A program made the position numbers and the translations under genes. From Candidatus Methanophagales archaeon (lineage in GTDB: Archaea; Halobacteriota; Syntropharchaeia; Alkanophagales; Methanospirareceae): a DNA stretch of 6,994 nucleotides. Below, piece after piece: positions 1-5,499 of the stretch; position 1 is the stretch's first letter; the number at the start of each line of letters is the position of its first letter. The notes below the pieces were generated by a model. The model was not told the DNA's origin. It did no database searches and was given only the letters and a program-made list of their open reading frames with translations. The stretch is taken from the NCBI GenBank assembly GCA_030621535.1, contig JAUXHM010000054.1, forward strand, positions 1-6,994. Reading direction: 5' to 3'.

Positions 1-444
1 AAAGGTGTGCGTGACCGAGTAAATGAACTTGCGAATTGCGACGGCACGCATCCCGAACACAGACCCCCTTATTTGCATTTGATACCGCTGGCTATGATAA
101 TCGGATTGGCATTGCATAAGTCCACAACTTCAAAAGCAGTGAATATGGTATGGGAATCGCTATTAGCGGAATTTGGCACTGAAGTTAACGTGTTGGTGGA
201 TGCTCCGATGGTCGATTTTCATACCAATACTGCTAATTCCCACCTGGATGCCCGCGTAATAGAGGCGATAAAAGCGTTTAGAGAGGGGGAAATACGGGTA
301 ATACCTGGCGGCGGGGGGAAATATGGCGTCATAGAGCTGAAAACGAAAGGAAGTGAAGAAGGGAGAGAAAAAGACGAAGGGATAGTGGTGGTGGGAGACA
401 CAGAGAGAGGACAAAAGAGGCAGCTTTCTTTGTGCGATTTTTAA
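1..444 (+). CDS. Endonuclease Q-like DNA repair protein (PHP-domain, TIGR00375 family), C-terminal part
   Basis: The reading frame is open from base 1, so the gene starts upstream of the window; 147 residues are visible. The segment HPEHRPPYLHLIPL, followed by a helical region and a short domain ending in GGGGKYGVIEL, matches my recollection of the C-terminal region of archaeal EndoQ/TIGR00375 proteins, usually roughly 400 residues long. The N-terminal PHP metal-binding domain and the zinc finger would lie outside the window. EndoQ cleaves DNA on the 5' side of deaminated bases (uracil, hypoxanthine) and works with the sliding clamp PCNA. The protein ends in QLSLCDF, which fits a C-terminal PIP box (QxxLxxF), after a charged, low-complexity linker (KTKGSEEGREKDE) that looks like a flexible tether. 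The stop is TAA. Family assignment is from remembered sequence character, not a search; the alternative is another PHP-family phosphoesterase. Confidence 0.7.
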   Translation, partial: KGVRDRVNELANCDGTHPEHRPPYLHLIPLAMIIGLALHKSTTSKAVNMVWESLLAEFGTEVNVLVDAPMVDFHTNTANSHLDARVIEAIKAFREGEIRVIPGGGGKYGVIELKTKGSEEGREKDEGIVVVGDTERGQKRQLSLCDF

Positions 445-480
445 CTGTTTTCTCATTCTAAATGTTTCGGGGTGGAATTG

Positions 481-576
481 CGTATAACGTTCCCAGCATA
501 TACGACGTTGCGACCGAAAGGGAGCAATGTCCCGAAGGGCAAGGGCGTCAGCCCACAGCGTATATGCTGTGTTACG
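481..576. other. Compact cloverleaf-like structured element in a convergent intergenic region
   Basis: A GC-rich block of about 96 bases sits between two converging genes. An 11-bp perfect stem, CAGCATATACG (494-504) with CGTATATGCTG (559-569), encloses three hairpins. The first is an 8-bp stem (504-511 with 524-531, one G-T wobble) continuing through apposed GA/GA steps to CC-GAAA-GG, a GNRA-type loop. The second is CCC-GAA-GGG (531-539). The third is GGGC-GTCA-GCCC (543-554). G504 and C531 are each claimed by two helices, so the junction pairs are alternatives. Outside the main stem, CGTA (481-484) and AC (487-488) pair with TACG (573-576) and GT (571-572), leaving a two-base bulge and an asymmetric loop. 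This could be a structured RNA, a REP-like dispersed element, or an integron attC-like site lying 19 nt past the DUF1848 stop. It does not meet the strict attC box consensus. Confidence 0.65.
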
Positions 577-595
577 AGAAGTGGAACAGATATTA

Positions 596-1564
596 TTAAA
601 ACCATTCCGTCAGTTTAGAGTTACCCTTATCTTTCTCTTTACTTTTCACCTCTTCTACCCATTTATCTGATTCCACTTTGGTGTATCCCAGAAACGCCGC
701 ATTTTTGTCGTGTTTTTCAAATCGTGTGTATGCCTTTTTCTTGTTCATGTTTGCATAGCAATAAATACATCCATGCGGGCAGGTATCATAAGTTCCAATA
801 TCTGTACTATCTGTACACCCGCACTCTTTTCTCGTTGGCTTTTCGCTATATTTGGAACCATTCTGGTAGAACAATTCCTCGATGATATTTCCATCAATAC
901 AATGTGCTTTTCCAATTTTTGGACCAATCAAACAATCGCCACAACACGTAAGCATCTCAATTCCATATCGACCTGCGATCTCTGCCAATTCATTCGCAAG
1001 CGTAATTCTTAAATTCTTATCGGGGTCAATAATTTTTATAGCATTTTCTCTCTGAAATTTATCAAAATTTCTCTTCACTTTTCCGTATTGGATTGCATAA
1101 CTAAAATAACATCGCTCGACATATCCTTCAAGTGTAGATGCGATATTCTCAAAATTTTTAATGTGAAAATCGTAATCCGTAATATCTGAAATAATAATTG
1201 GGTCGTATCGCCAATTTATGTGCTTTGGTGAATACATACGACTCAATTTTTTTAAGGCATCGATTGCAATCTCTTTTTCTACTAAATTGCATTCAAAGAT
1301 ATTTGGTAATCCGGTAATCGTGTAATTGAAATAGAATTTGTAGCCCATATCTTCAATAATCTTTAATTTTTCGGTGAACGGTTCGTAATTCTTTGACCAG
1401 AAAACAAAGCATATAACGTCCCCCGGTTTCAGAGATACGATATATTTCTGTCCTCCAAATGGATTAATATAGCCCGCAAAACCTTCTTTCAATCTGTTCA
1501 TAAACCAGTCCCCGTAAAATGCTGGAATATCTGTCCTACGAGATACCGAAATAATTTTTTTCAT
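596..1564 (-). CDS. DUF1848 family protein (radical-SAM-like)
   Basis: The 322-residue product begins MKKIISVSRRTDIPAFYGDW, the hallmark N-terminus of DUF1848 proteins, and carries the family's FWSKN motif (about 55-59) and NWRYDPI (about 117-123). Near the C-terminus is CPHGCIYCYAN, with C262, C266 and C269 spaced CX3CX2C, the classical radical-SAM [4Fe-4S] spacing, although it lies at the opposite end of the protein from usual radical-SAM enzymes. Further cysteines lie at CCGDC (207-211), C222 and CGC (248-250), enough for a second metal site. The ATG overlaps the TGA of the upstream methyltransferase by four bases (ATGA), so translation is probably coupled. The sequence is markedly AT-rich with many Lys, Ile and Asn codons. 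The function of DUF1848 is not established to my knowledge; an RNA or protein modification role is only a guess from the fold signature and neighbour. Confidence 0.88.
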   Translation of the reverse strand: MKKIISVSRRTDIPAFYGDWFMNRLKEGFAGYINPFGGQKYIVSLKPGDVICFVFWSKNYEPFTEKLKIIEDMGYKFYFNYTITGLPNIFECNLVEKEIAIDALKKLSRMYSPKHINWRYDPIIISDITDYDFHIKNFENIASTLEGYVERCYFSYAIQYGKVKRNFDKFQRENAIKIIDPDKNLRITLANELAEIAGRYGIEMLTCCGDCLIGPKIGKAHCIDGNIIEELFYQNGSKYSEKPTRKECGCTDSTDIGTYDTCPHGCIYCYANMNKKKAYTRFEKHDKNAAFLGYTKVESDKWVEEVKSKEKDKGNSKLTEWF

Positions 1565-2418
1565 CTTAACTTCAACAATAATGATTTTGAATTAATATAT
1601 GGTGAATAATGATCTGAATATTTAGTTTTGTAAAATTTACAATACATTATCTCTGGAACATTAATTTTAAACCCATTAATTGGAGATACTGTTTTTATTA
1701 TTCTTAAGTCATTAAAACCTATCTTTTCTATTTTAGATAAATACAGCGGGATCTTAAAATACGTTTGCGAGGAGCTTTCTATGATTGTCAGTATAACTTG
1801 CTCACTATAACGTAATACATTAACAATAAATTTTCCTAATATGTCATTAACTTGTTTAAATGTTCGACCTTTACCAATCGCAGAAATAGAATTTGCCATT
1901 ATTATCCAATTATAACCTCTTCTAAACACTGACTCATCATTCATGAAATTATCTTCAAATAGTTTGTATTTTAAGTTATTAACGATTTGTACAAATTCAT
2001 TAGTATTTGTAGCTTTAAATATGTTTATCATATCATTAAAGCCCTCAGATGGCTCAACTGTGGTTATCTTAAATTTGTGTTTGTAGCTGAAAATAAAAAA
2101 CCTACAAAATGCGAGTGGTACCGTGGCGGGACCACTACCAAGGTCCATAATACTGATAGTATCCGTAAAAAACTCTCTGGATGCATCTATTACACGGTTC
2201 AAAACATATTCGATCTGCGTTAGATGTAACGGTACATATTCTTGCAGATATTGTATACAATCCTGTCCTTCGAAGATGCGATACTCGGAACCGTCAAAAA
2301 AATCATCTCCTCTATAATGATCACTAAACCTCCCTTGACCCATTTTTTCTATGATATTATGTACATTTTCATTACAAAAGCCATAAATGCCATTTATATT
2401 TTTACATGACATATCCAT
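1561..2418 (-). CDS. Putative class I SAM-dependent methyltransferase
   Basis: The protein has 285 residues. Motif I of the Rossmann methyltransferase fold is clear: SIMDLGSGPATVPLAF (about 89-104, DxGSGP at 92-97). It is followed by a second strand with an acidic end, KITTVEPSEGF (117-127, E122 as the likely SAM-ribose ligand), and a plausible motif IV strand, NWIIMANSIS (170-179). DLGSGP plus TTVEPS recalls the Rsm22-like group of methyltransferases, but no Rsm22-type cysteine cluster is present, so the substrate is unknown. The N-terminal 85 residues are probably a helical recognition segment. The ATG at 2418 is preceded by an AGAGGC Shine-Dalgarno-like sequence about 6 nt upstream; an in-frame ATG two codons later is an alternative. 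The end overlaps the DUF1848 start by 4 bp, forming a two-gene operon. Composition is strongly AT-rich compared with the neighbouring exchanger gene, suggesting recent acquisition. Confidence 0.75.
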   Translation of the reverse strand: MDMSCKNINGIYGFCNENVHNIIEKMGQGRFSDHYRGDDFFDGSEYRIFEGQDCIQYLQEYVPLHLTQIEYVLNRVIDASREFFTDTISIMDLGSGPATVPLAFCRFFIFSYKHKFKITTVEPSEGFNDMINIFKATNTNEFVQIVNNLKYKLFEDNFMNDESVFRRGYNWIIMANSISAIGKGRTFKQVNDILGKFIVNVLRYSEQVILTIIESSSQTYFKIPLYLSKIEKIGFNDLRIIKTVSPINGFKINVPEIMYCKFYKTKYSDHYSPYINSKSLLLKLR

Positions 2419-2424
2419 TTTATT

Positions 2425-2430
2425 GCCTCT
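2425..2430 (-). promoter_or_regulatory. Shine-Dalgarno of the methyltransferase-DUF1848 operon
   Basis: On the minus strand AGAGGC lies six bases before the ATG at 2418. It supports that ATG rather than the second in-frame ATG six bases further in. Confidence 0.5.
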
Positions 2431-2442
2431 ATTTCATATAAC

Positions 2443-2507
2443 GGAGGTATATCCGCAATACTTCGTATATCCTTCCATTTTGGCAGTATATCAGAAGTAC
2501 TTCGTAC
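2443..2507. repeat. Pair of 26-bp imperfect direct repeats upstream of the methyltransferase gene
   Basis: Copies at 2443-2468 and 2482-2507 share 20 of 26 positions and are offset by 39 bp. Each ends in a small inverted repeat with a TTC spacer: ATAC-TTC-GTAT in the first and GTAC-TTC-GTAC in the second. They lie between the putative promoter (about 2600) and the ATG at 2418 of the minus-strand operon. They could be paired operator sites, a leader RNA structure, or the remnant of a small repeated coding sequence, since 39 is a multiple of three and a 66-codon minus-strand frame is open through both. Confidence 0.55.
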
Positions 2508-2598
2508 ATACATCCCTCTGGATGAAATCCTTTTTCTCTCCCAAACGTTCCCCAACCATCCCTTTACTCCTACAAGTTCCCTAATTACATCCATGTTT

Positions 2599-2607
2599 TT
2601 TATATAA
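2599..2607 (-). promoter_or_regulatory. Putative TATA box with BRE-like purine tract, minus strand
   Basis: Read on the minus strand the sequence is AAGGGGATTATATAAAA: a purine-rich, BRE-like block directly before TTATATAAA. Transcription would start roughly 25 bases downstream (near 2578) and give a leader of about 160 nt for the methyltransferase gene, which would contain both direct repeats. Assigned by pattern only. Confidence 0.45.
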
Positions 2608-2619
2608 TCCCCTTCTTAC

Positions 2620-2625
2620 TTTAAA
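2620..2625 (+). promoter_or_regulatory. Weak TATA-like box for the exchanger gene
   Basis: CTTTAAACC on the plus strand lies about 50 bases before the TTG start at 2673. A transcription start near 2648 would leave a short leader containing the Shine-Dalgarno. Weak match; this promoter would be back to back with the minus-strand operon promoter. Confidence 0.3.
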
Positions 2626-2656
2626 CCATGAACCCAAAATTGTTTTTACGAGAAGA

Positions 2657-2663
2657 GAGGTGA
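2657..2663 (+). promoter_or_regulatory. Shine-Dalgarno deciding the TTG start of the exchanger
   Basis: GAGGTGA ends nine bases before TTG at 2673. No ATG or GTG in frame is as well placed, and the TTG places the first membrane helix right after a short polar N-terminus, so the rare start codon is well supported. Confidence 0.7.
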
Positions 2664-2672
2664 GTAAATAGA

Positions 2673-3623
2673 TTGTTGAGTCAGGAGTCAGGAGTAGCGA
2701 TTGCCGTTCTTGTCCTAATAGGGTGTTTTGTAGCCTTTTTCTATCTGACGCGCCTTTTTGTGAGTGGTTTGGGCTCTCTCGCTAAACGATTCAACGTGCC
2801 TGAATCAGTTGTGGGTGCTTCGGTAGCCGCAATGGTGAGCAGTGCGCCAGAAATGGGAACTTCGATATTCTCGGTTGTCGAAGGGCATCCTGACATAGGT
2901 ATAGGAACGATTATTGGCTCAGCAATCTTTAATATCTCTTTATTAATTGCCCTCTCCTTCTGGGTAAGAAAATGCGTGCTCGATGAGAAAGTGCTCAAAA
3001 GGGATGGTGCATACTACCTCTTCGTCGTGATAGTCACGATAGTGACGATCATGGATGGTGTTTTGACACAGTGGGAGGCACTAACCTGGTTCTTGCTTTA
3101 TGTGGTCTATTTCATCTGGCTTTTCAGGGATGCAATTAGGGGGAAGTTCGTGCCCAAAGAGGAGTTCGAGTATGTTCCAACAAAGAAAGCGGTTTTTTAT
3201 ACGGGTATAGGAATTGGCGGTATAGCTTTGACTGCTGATATAATGGTAAGATCAACCGTCCATATTACAAATTCTTTAGGTATATCGGAAGCACTTTTCA
3301 GCTTGATTATCATCGCGATAGCAACTTCGATTCCCGACCTTTTCGTGTCTGTGGAAGCAGCGCGAAATGGTATGGGGAGCTTAGCGGTTTCAAACGCAGT
3401 TGGAAGCAATATATTCGATATTCTGGCGGGAATAGGTTTGCCTTTCAGTTTCGTAGCCGCAACGTCTGTTTATGGTAACATCGGGCTATCAGCCATCTAC
3501 CTTTTAGTATCGGTGTTCGTCTTCTTGGGCGTAATCACGTTCAGGAAGAGTCTGGGCAAAAAGGAGGCGTGCGTACTGGCTGCTGTTTACCTCAGCTATC
3601 TTTTTATCGTGATTCTATGCTAA
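2673..3623 (+). CDS. CaCA-family sodium(cation)/calcium exchanger, membrane protein
   Basis: The 316-residue, very hydrophobic protein should form about ten membrane helices and contains the two inverted alpha-repeats of the Ca2+/cation antiporter superfamily (Na_Ca_ex). Alpha-1 is GASVAAMVSSAPEMGTS (49-64, key Glu60) with GSAIFNI (82-88). Alpha-2 is IIAIATSIPDLFVSVEAA (213-230, key Asp222) with GSNIFDI (244-250). Asn87 and Asp249 fall exactly 27 residues after Glu60 and Asp222, the spacing of the ion-binding quartet in the archaeal exchanger NCX_Mj. Two features differ from typical archaeal members: alpha-2 has SIPD instead of a PE pair, as in K+-dependent NCKX exchangers, and alpha-1 has GSA instead of GSN. 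Full length for the family. The start is TTG with a strong Shine-Dalgarno. It probably moves Ca2+ out of the cell against Na+; substrate specificity is inferred. Confidence 0.92.
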   Translation: MLSQESGVAIAVLVLIGCFVAFFYLTRLFVSGLGSLAKRFNVPESVVGASVAAMVSSAPEMGTSIFSVVEGHPDIGIGTIIGSAIFNISLLIALSFWVRKCVLDEKVLKRDGAYYLFVVIVTIVTIMDGVLTQWEALTWFLLYVVYFIWLFRDAIRGKFVPKEEFEYVPTKKAVFYTGIGIGGIALTADIMVRSTVHITNSLGISEALFSLIIIAIATSIPDLFVSVEAARNGMGSLAVSNAVGSNIFDILAGIGLPFSFVAATSVYGNIGLSAIYLLVSVFVFLGVITFRKSLGKKEACVLAAVYLSYLFIVILC

Positions 3624-3627
3624 CTCA

Positions 3628-3677
3628 ATTAGCGGTTTGGAGGTTTGGTGGTTTAGCTAACGAGCTGAACCGCTAAT
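3628..3677. repeat. Tandem 8-bp units and inverted repeat just after the exchanger gene
   Basis: Three consecutive octamers AGCGGTTT, GGAGGTTT and GGTGGTTT (3631-3654) lie in an inverted repeat whose arms ATTAGCGGTT (3628-3637) and AACCGCTAAT (3668-3677) are perfectly complementary over 10 bp. Nested inside is a competing hairpin, GTTTAGCT-AACG-AGCTGAAC (3651-3670). It starts five bases after the exchanger stop, so it may protect or end that transcript, but there is no adjoining T tract. Confidence 0.55.
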
Positions 3678-3746
3678 AAACGAAACCTCTAATTCCGCGT
3701 TCTCTGCGGTAAATTTTGAAATGTGACATTGGCTTTGCTCGTTCCA

Positions 3747-3776
3747 TCTGTGTTAATCTACGTTAATCTATGTCAA
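3747..3776 (+). repeat. Three tandem 10-bp units related to TCTGTGTTAA
   Basis: TCTGTGTTAA, TCTACGTTAA and TCTATGTCAA follow one another without a gap. The motif resembles the arms of the inverted-repeat element at 6383-6511 (TGTGTAAATCTGTGTAATCT), so both probably belong to one dispersed intergenic repeat family. About 40 bases upstream, TTCCGCGTTCTCTGCGGT (3693-3710) is another short inverted-repeat relic of the kind found in such spacers. Confidence 0.5.
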
Positions 3777-3830
3777 CAATTTATTTTCTTGCTTATTTTA
3801 CGAAGATACAATAAGTTATATGCACTAAAC

Positions 3831-3839
3831 TTTAATTAA
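3831..3839 (+). promoter_or_regulatory. Candidate TATA box for tRNA-Lys
   Basis: TTTAATTAA is centred about 32 bases before the mature tRNA 5' end, predicting a short pre-tRNA leader of roughly seven bases. AGTTATATG at 3814-3822 is an alternative box that would give a longer leader. Pattern-based only. Confidence 0.35.
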
Positions 3840-3866
3840 CTCTTGTGCGTAAAATTAATTTGAGCT

Positions 3867-3940
3867 GGGCCGGTAGCTCAGAAAGGTAGAGCAGCAGGCT
3901 CTTAACCTGTCCGTCGAGGGTTCAAATCCCTCCCGGCTCG
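3867..3940 (+). tRNA. tRNA-Lys (anticodon CUU)
   Basis: A complete 74-base cloverleaf can be drawn by hand. The acceptor stem is GGGCCGG (3867-3873) with CCGGCTC (3933-3939) and one G-T pair. The D stem is GCTC/GAGC (3876-3879, 3889-3892). The anticodon stem is GCAGG/CCTGT with loop CTCTTAA (3899-3905) and anticodon CTT at 3901-3903. The T stem is GAGGG/CCCTC around TTCAAAT (3921-3927). The discriminator is G3940, and CCA is not encoded, so it is added after transcription. No intron is present. It decodes AAG. The next gene begins 12 nt downstream on the same strand, so they may share a transcript that RNase Z separates. Confidence 0.97.
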
Positions 3941-3952
3941 CTGATTCGTAAA

Positions 3953-5365
3953 ATGAAACAGGACTATTACGATGTAATCATCGTAGGAGCAGGACCTGCA
4001 GGACTATTTGCCGCGAACGAACTAAAGGATAAGGCGAAGAGAGTTCTGATAATAGAGAGGGGCAAGGACGTAGAAGAGAGACATTGCCCAGTAGAAGAGT
4101 TTGGGAATTGTATTAACTGTGCGCAGTGCAACGTAATGTGCGGAGTGGGCGGTGCAGGGACGTTTTCCGATGGCACGCTAAATATCAGACCTGACATAGG
4201 TGGTGACCTTACCGAATTCTGCGATTATAAAACCGCGTGGCAGCTTGTGGACGAAGTAGACCGCGTGTTTCTTAAGCATGGCATGCCCGATAAGCTGTAT
4301 AAAGGCAATGCTGAGGATGTAGAGGAATTGAAACGGCGAGCAGCTTCGGTTGGTGCTAGCTTCGTAGAGATAAATCAACGGCATATAGGCTCGGACAAAA
4401 CGAAAAAAGTGATAAAATCGTTTAAGAATGATTTGACGGAACATGGCATTGAATTTATGCTGAATACGAGCGTTACTGACTTTATTATGGATGAGGAGGA
4501 AGGAGAAGAAGGCGTAACGGTAAAGGTGTGCAGAGGTGTGATAACGGATAAAGGAGACGAAATAAGGAGCGAGTGCACAATAGTAGCGCCTGGTAGGATA
4601 GGTGCCACGTGGGTCGAGCAGATGCTAAATACGCACGGAATAGAAGCCGAATATGCGGGTATAGACGTTGGCGTACGTGTAGAGGTGCTTGCGATAACCA
4701 TGAATCCTGTGACAAAAATAAACCGCGACCCGAAGTTTCACATAAGGACGAAGCGGTATGACGATTTTGCAAGGACGTTCTGCACGAACGAGCGAGGATT
4801 TATAGTTAAGGAAGTATATGACGATTTTATAGGCGTAAACGGGCATTCGATGAGAACGAAAAAGTCGGAGAACACTAATTTCGCTTTCCTCGTGAGGGTG
4901 GAGCTTACAAAACCGGTTGAAAATACCACCAGGTATGGGCGGTCAATTGCAAAGTTGGCGACTACAATCGGCGGGGGTAAACCGATAGTACAGCGAATGG
5001 GCGACTTGAGACGAGGGAGAAGGTCAACATGGAGTGGGATAGAGCGGAACTTAGTGAGAAACACGCTGATGGACGTTACTCCAGGCGATATTTCTATGGC
5101 GCTGCCGCACCGAATCATGATGGACATCATAGAAGGGTTGGAGAAACTGAATGAGATTATACCCGGTGTTATGTCGGATTCAACTCTGCTTTATGCCCCG
5201 GAGATAAAGTTCTACGCAATGCGGATAAAAGTGGATAAGAACATGGAGACGTCGGTGAGCAACCTCTTTGCCGCAGGTGACGGTGCGGGTCTGTCACGGG
5301 ACATAGTTAATGCAGCAGCTACGGGCATGCTTGCGGCGAGGGGTGTGATGAAGAAAAGTGGGTAA
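3953..5365 (+). CDS. FAD-dependent dehydrogenase (COG2509-like) with ferredoxin-like cysteine cluster
   Basis: The 470-residue protein opens with a dinucleotide-binding fold: DVIIVGAGPAGLFAANEL (7-24, GxGxxG at 12-17) and an acidic strand end IIERG (33-37). The FAD-contacting C-terminal motif is LFAAGDGAGLSRDIVNAAA (about 438-456, GDG at 442-444). Just after the first fold comes C45, then C53, C56, C59 and C63 in CX2CX2CX3C spacing, followed by GVGGAGTFSDGTLN (64-77). The combination CPVEEFGNCINCAQCNVMCG plus GGAGxFSDG is the signature I associate with COG2509 uncharacterised FAD-dependent dehydrogenases. The cysteine spacing suggests a [4Fe-4S] cluster feeding electrons to FAD, but this is inferred. 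Substrate and partner are unknown. There is no Shine-Dalgarno before the ATG, which lies 12 nt after tRNA-Lys, so translation may begin near the processed 5' end. Length and motifs are complete. Confidence 0.85.
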   Translation: MKQDYYDVIIVGAGPAGLFAANELKDKAKRVLIIERGKDVEERHCPVEEFGNCINCAQCNVMCGVGGAGTFSDGTLNIRPDIGGDLTEFCDYKTAWQLVDEVDRVFLKHGMPDKLYKGNAEDVEELKRRAASVGASFVEINQRHIGSDKTKKVIKSFKNDLTEHGIEFMLNTSVTDFIMDEEEGEEGVTVKVCRGVITDKGDEIRSECTIVAPGRIGATWVEQMLNTHGIEAEYAGIDVGVRVEVLAITMNPVTKINRDPKFHIRTKRYDDFARTFCTNERGFIVKEVYDDFIGVNGHSMRTKKSENTNFAFLVRVELTKPVENTTRYGRSIAKLATTIGGGKPIVQRMGDLRRGRRSTWSGIERNLVRNTLMDVTPGDISMALPHRIMMDIIEGLEKLNEIIPGVMSDSTLLYAPEIKFYAMRIKVDKNMETSVSNLFAAGDGAGLSRDIVNAAATGMLAARGVMKKSG

Positions 5366-5383
5366 AGAAATAAAATTCGGGTT

Positions 5384-5413
5384 CGTCTTTTAGTTCCTCT
5401 CTTTTGAATTTTT
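5384..5413 (+). terminator. Pyrimidine/T-rich tract after the FAD dehydrogenase gene
   Basis: Clustered T runs (CTTTT, CTCTTTT, ATTTTT) begin about 20 bases after the stop, fitting the U-rich terminators of archaea. TTTTCG-AGAA-CGAAAA (5410-5425) forms a small hairpin at the end of the tract that could also act on the opposite strand below the toxin relic. Confidence 0.4.
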
Positions 5414-5499
5414 CGAGAACGAAAACTTGTCCTTATCCCAGTATTGCCGCTAATCTACCCACTTCGCAGCATCAGGCTCGTATGTTGTTATTATTCTTT

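Noticed and set aside
163..456. 97-codon minus-strand open frame opposite EndoQ
   Set aside because: Low-complexity Phe/Ser/Tyr-rich translation, antisense to a recognisable gene.
481..576. Definite integron attC call
   Set aside because: The outer boxes (GTATAAC and GTTACGA) deviate from the RYYYAAC/GTTRRRY consensus, no second site is seen on the other side of the operon and no integrase is visible; left as a hypothesis.
710..1012. 100-codon plus-strand open frame
   Set aside because: Antisense shadow of the DUF1848 gene.
2394..2594. 66-codon minus-strand open frame overlapping the methyltransferase start
   Set aside because: No Shine-Dalgarno, the TATA-like box sits only a few bases before its ATG, it overlaps the next gene by 25 bp, and I recognise no family. 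Kept only as an alternative explanation for the direct repeats.
3631..3776. CRISPR array
   Set aside because: The units are 8-10 bp, contiguous and without spacers.
4485..4772. 95-codon minus-strand open frame within the FAD dehydrogenase
   Set aside because: Antisense to a gene with strong motifs; Leu/Arg/Ser-rich shadow with no start signal.
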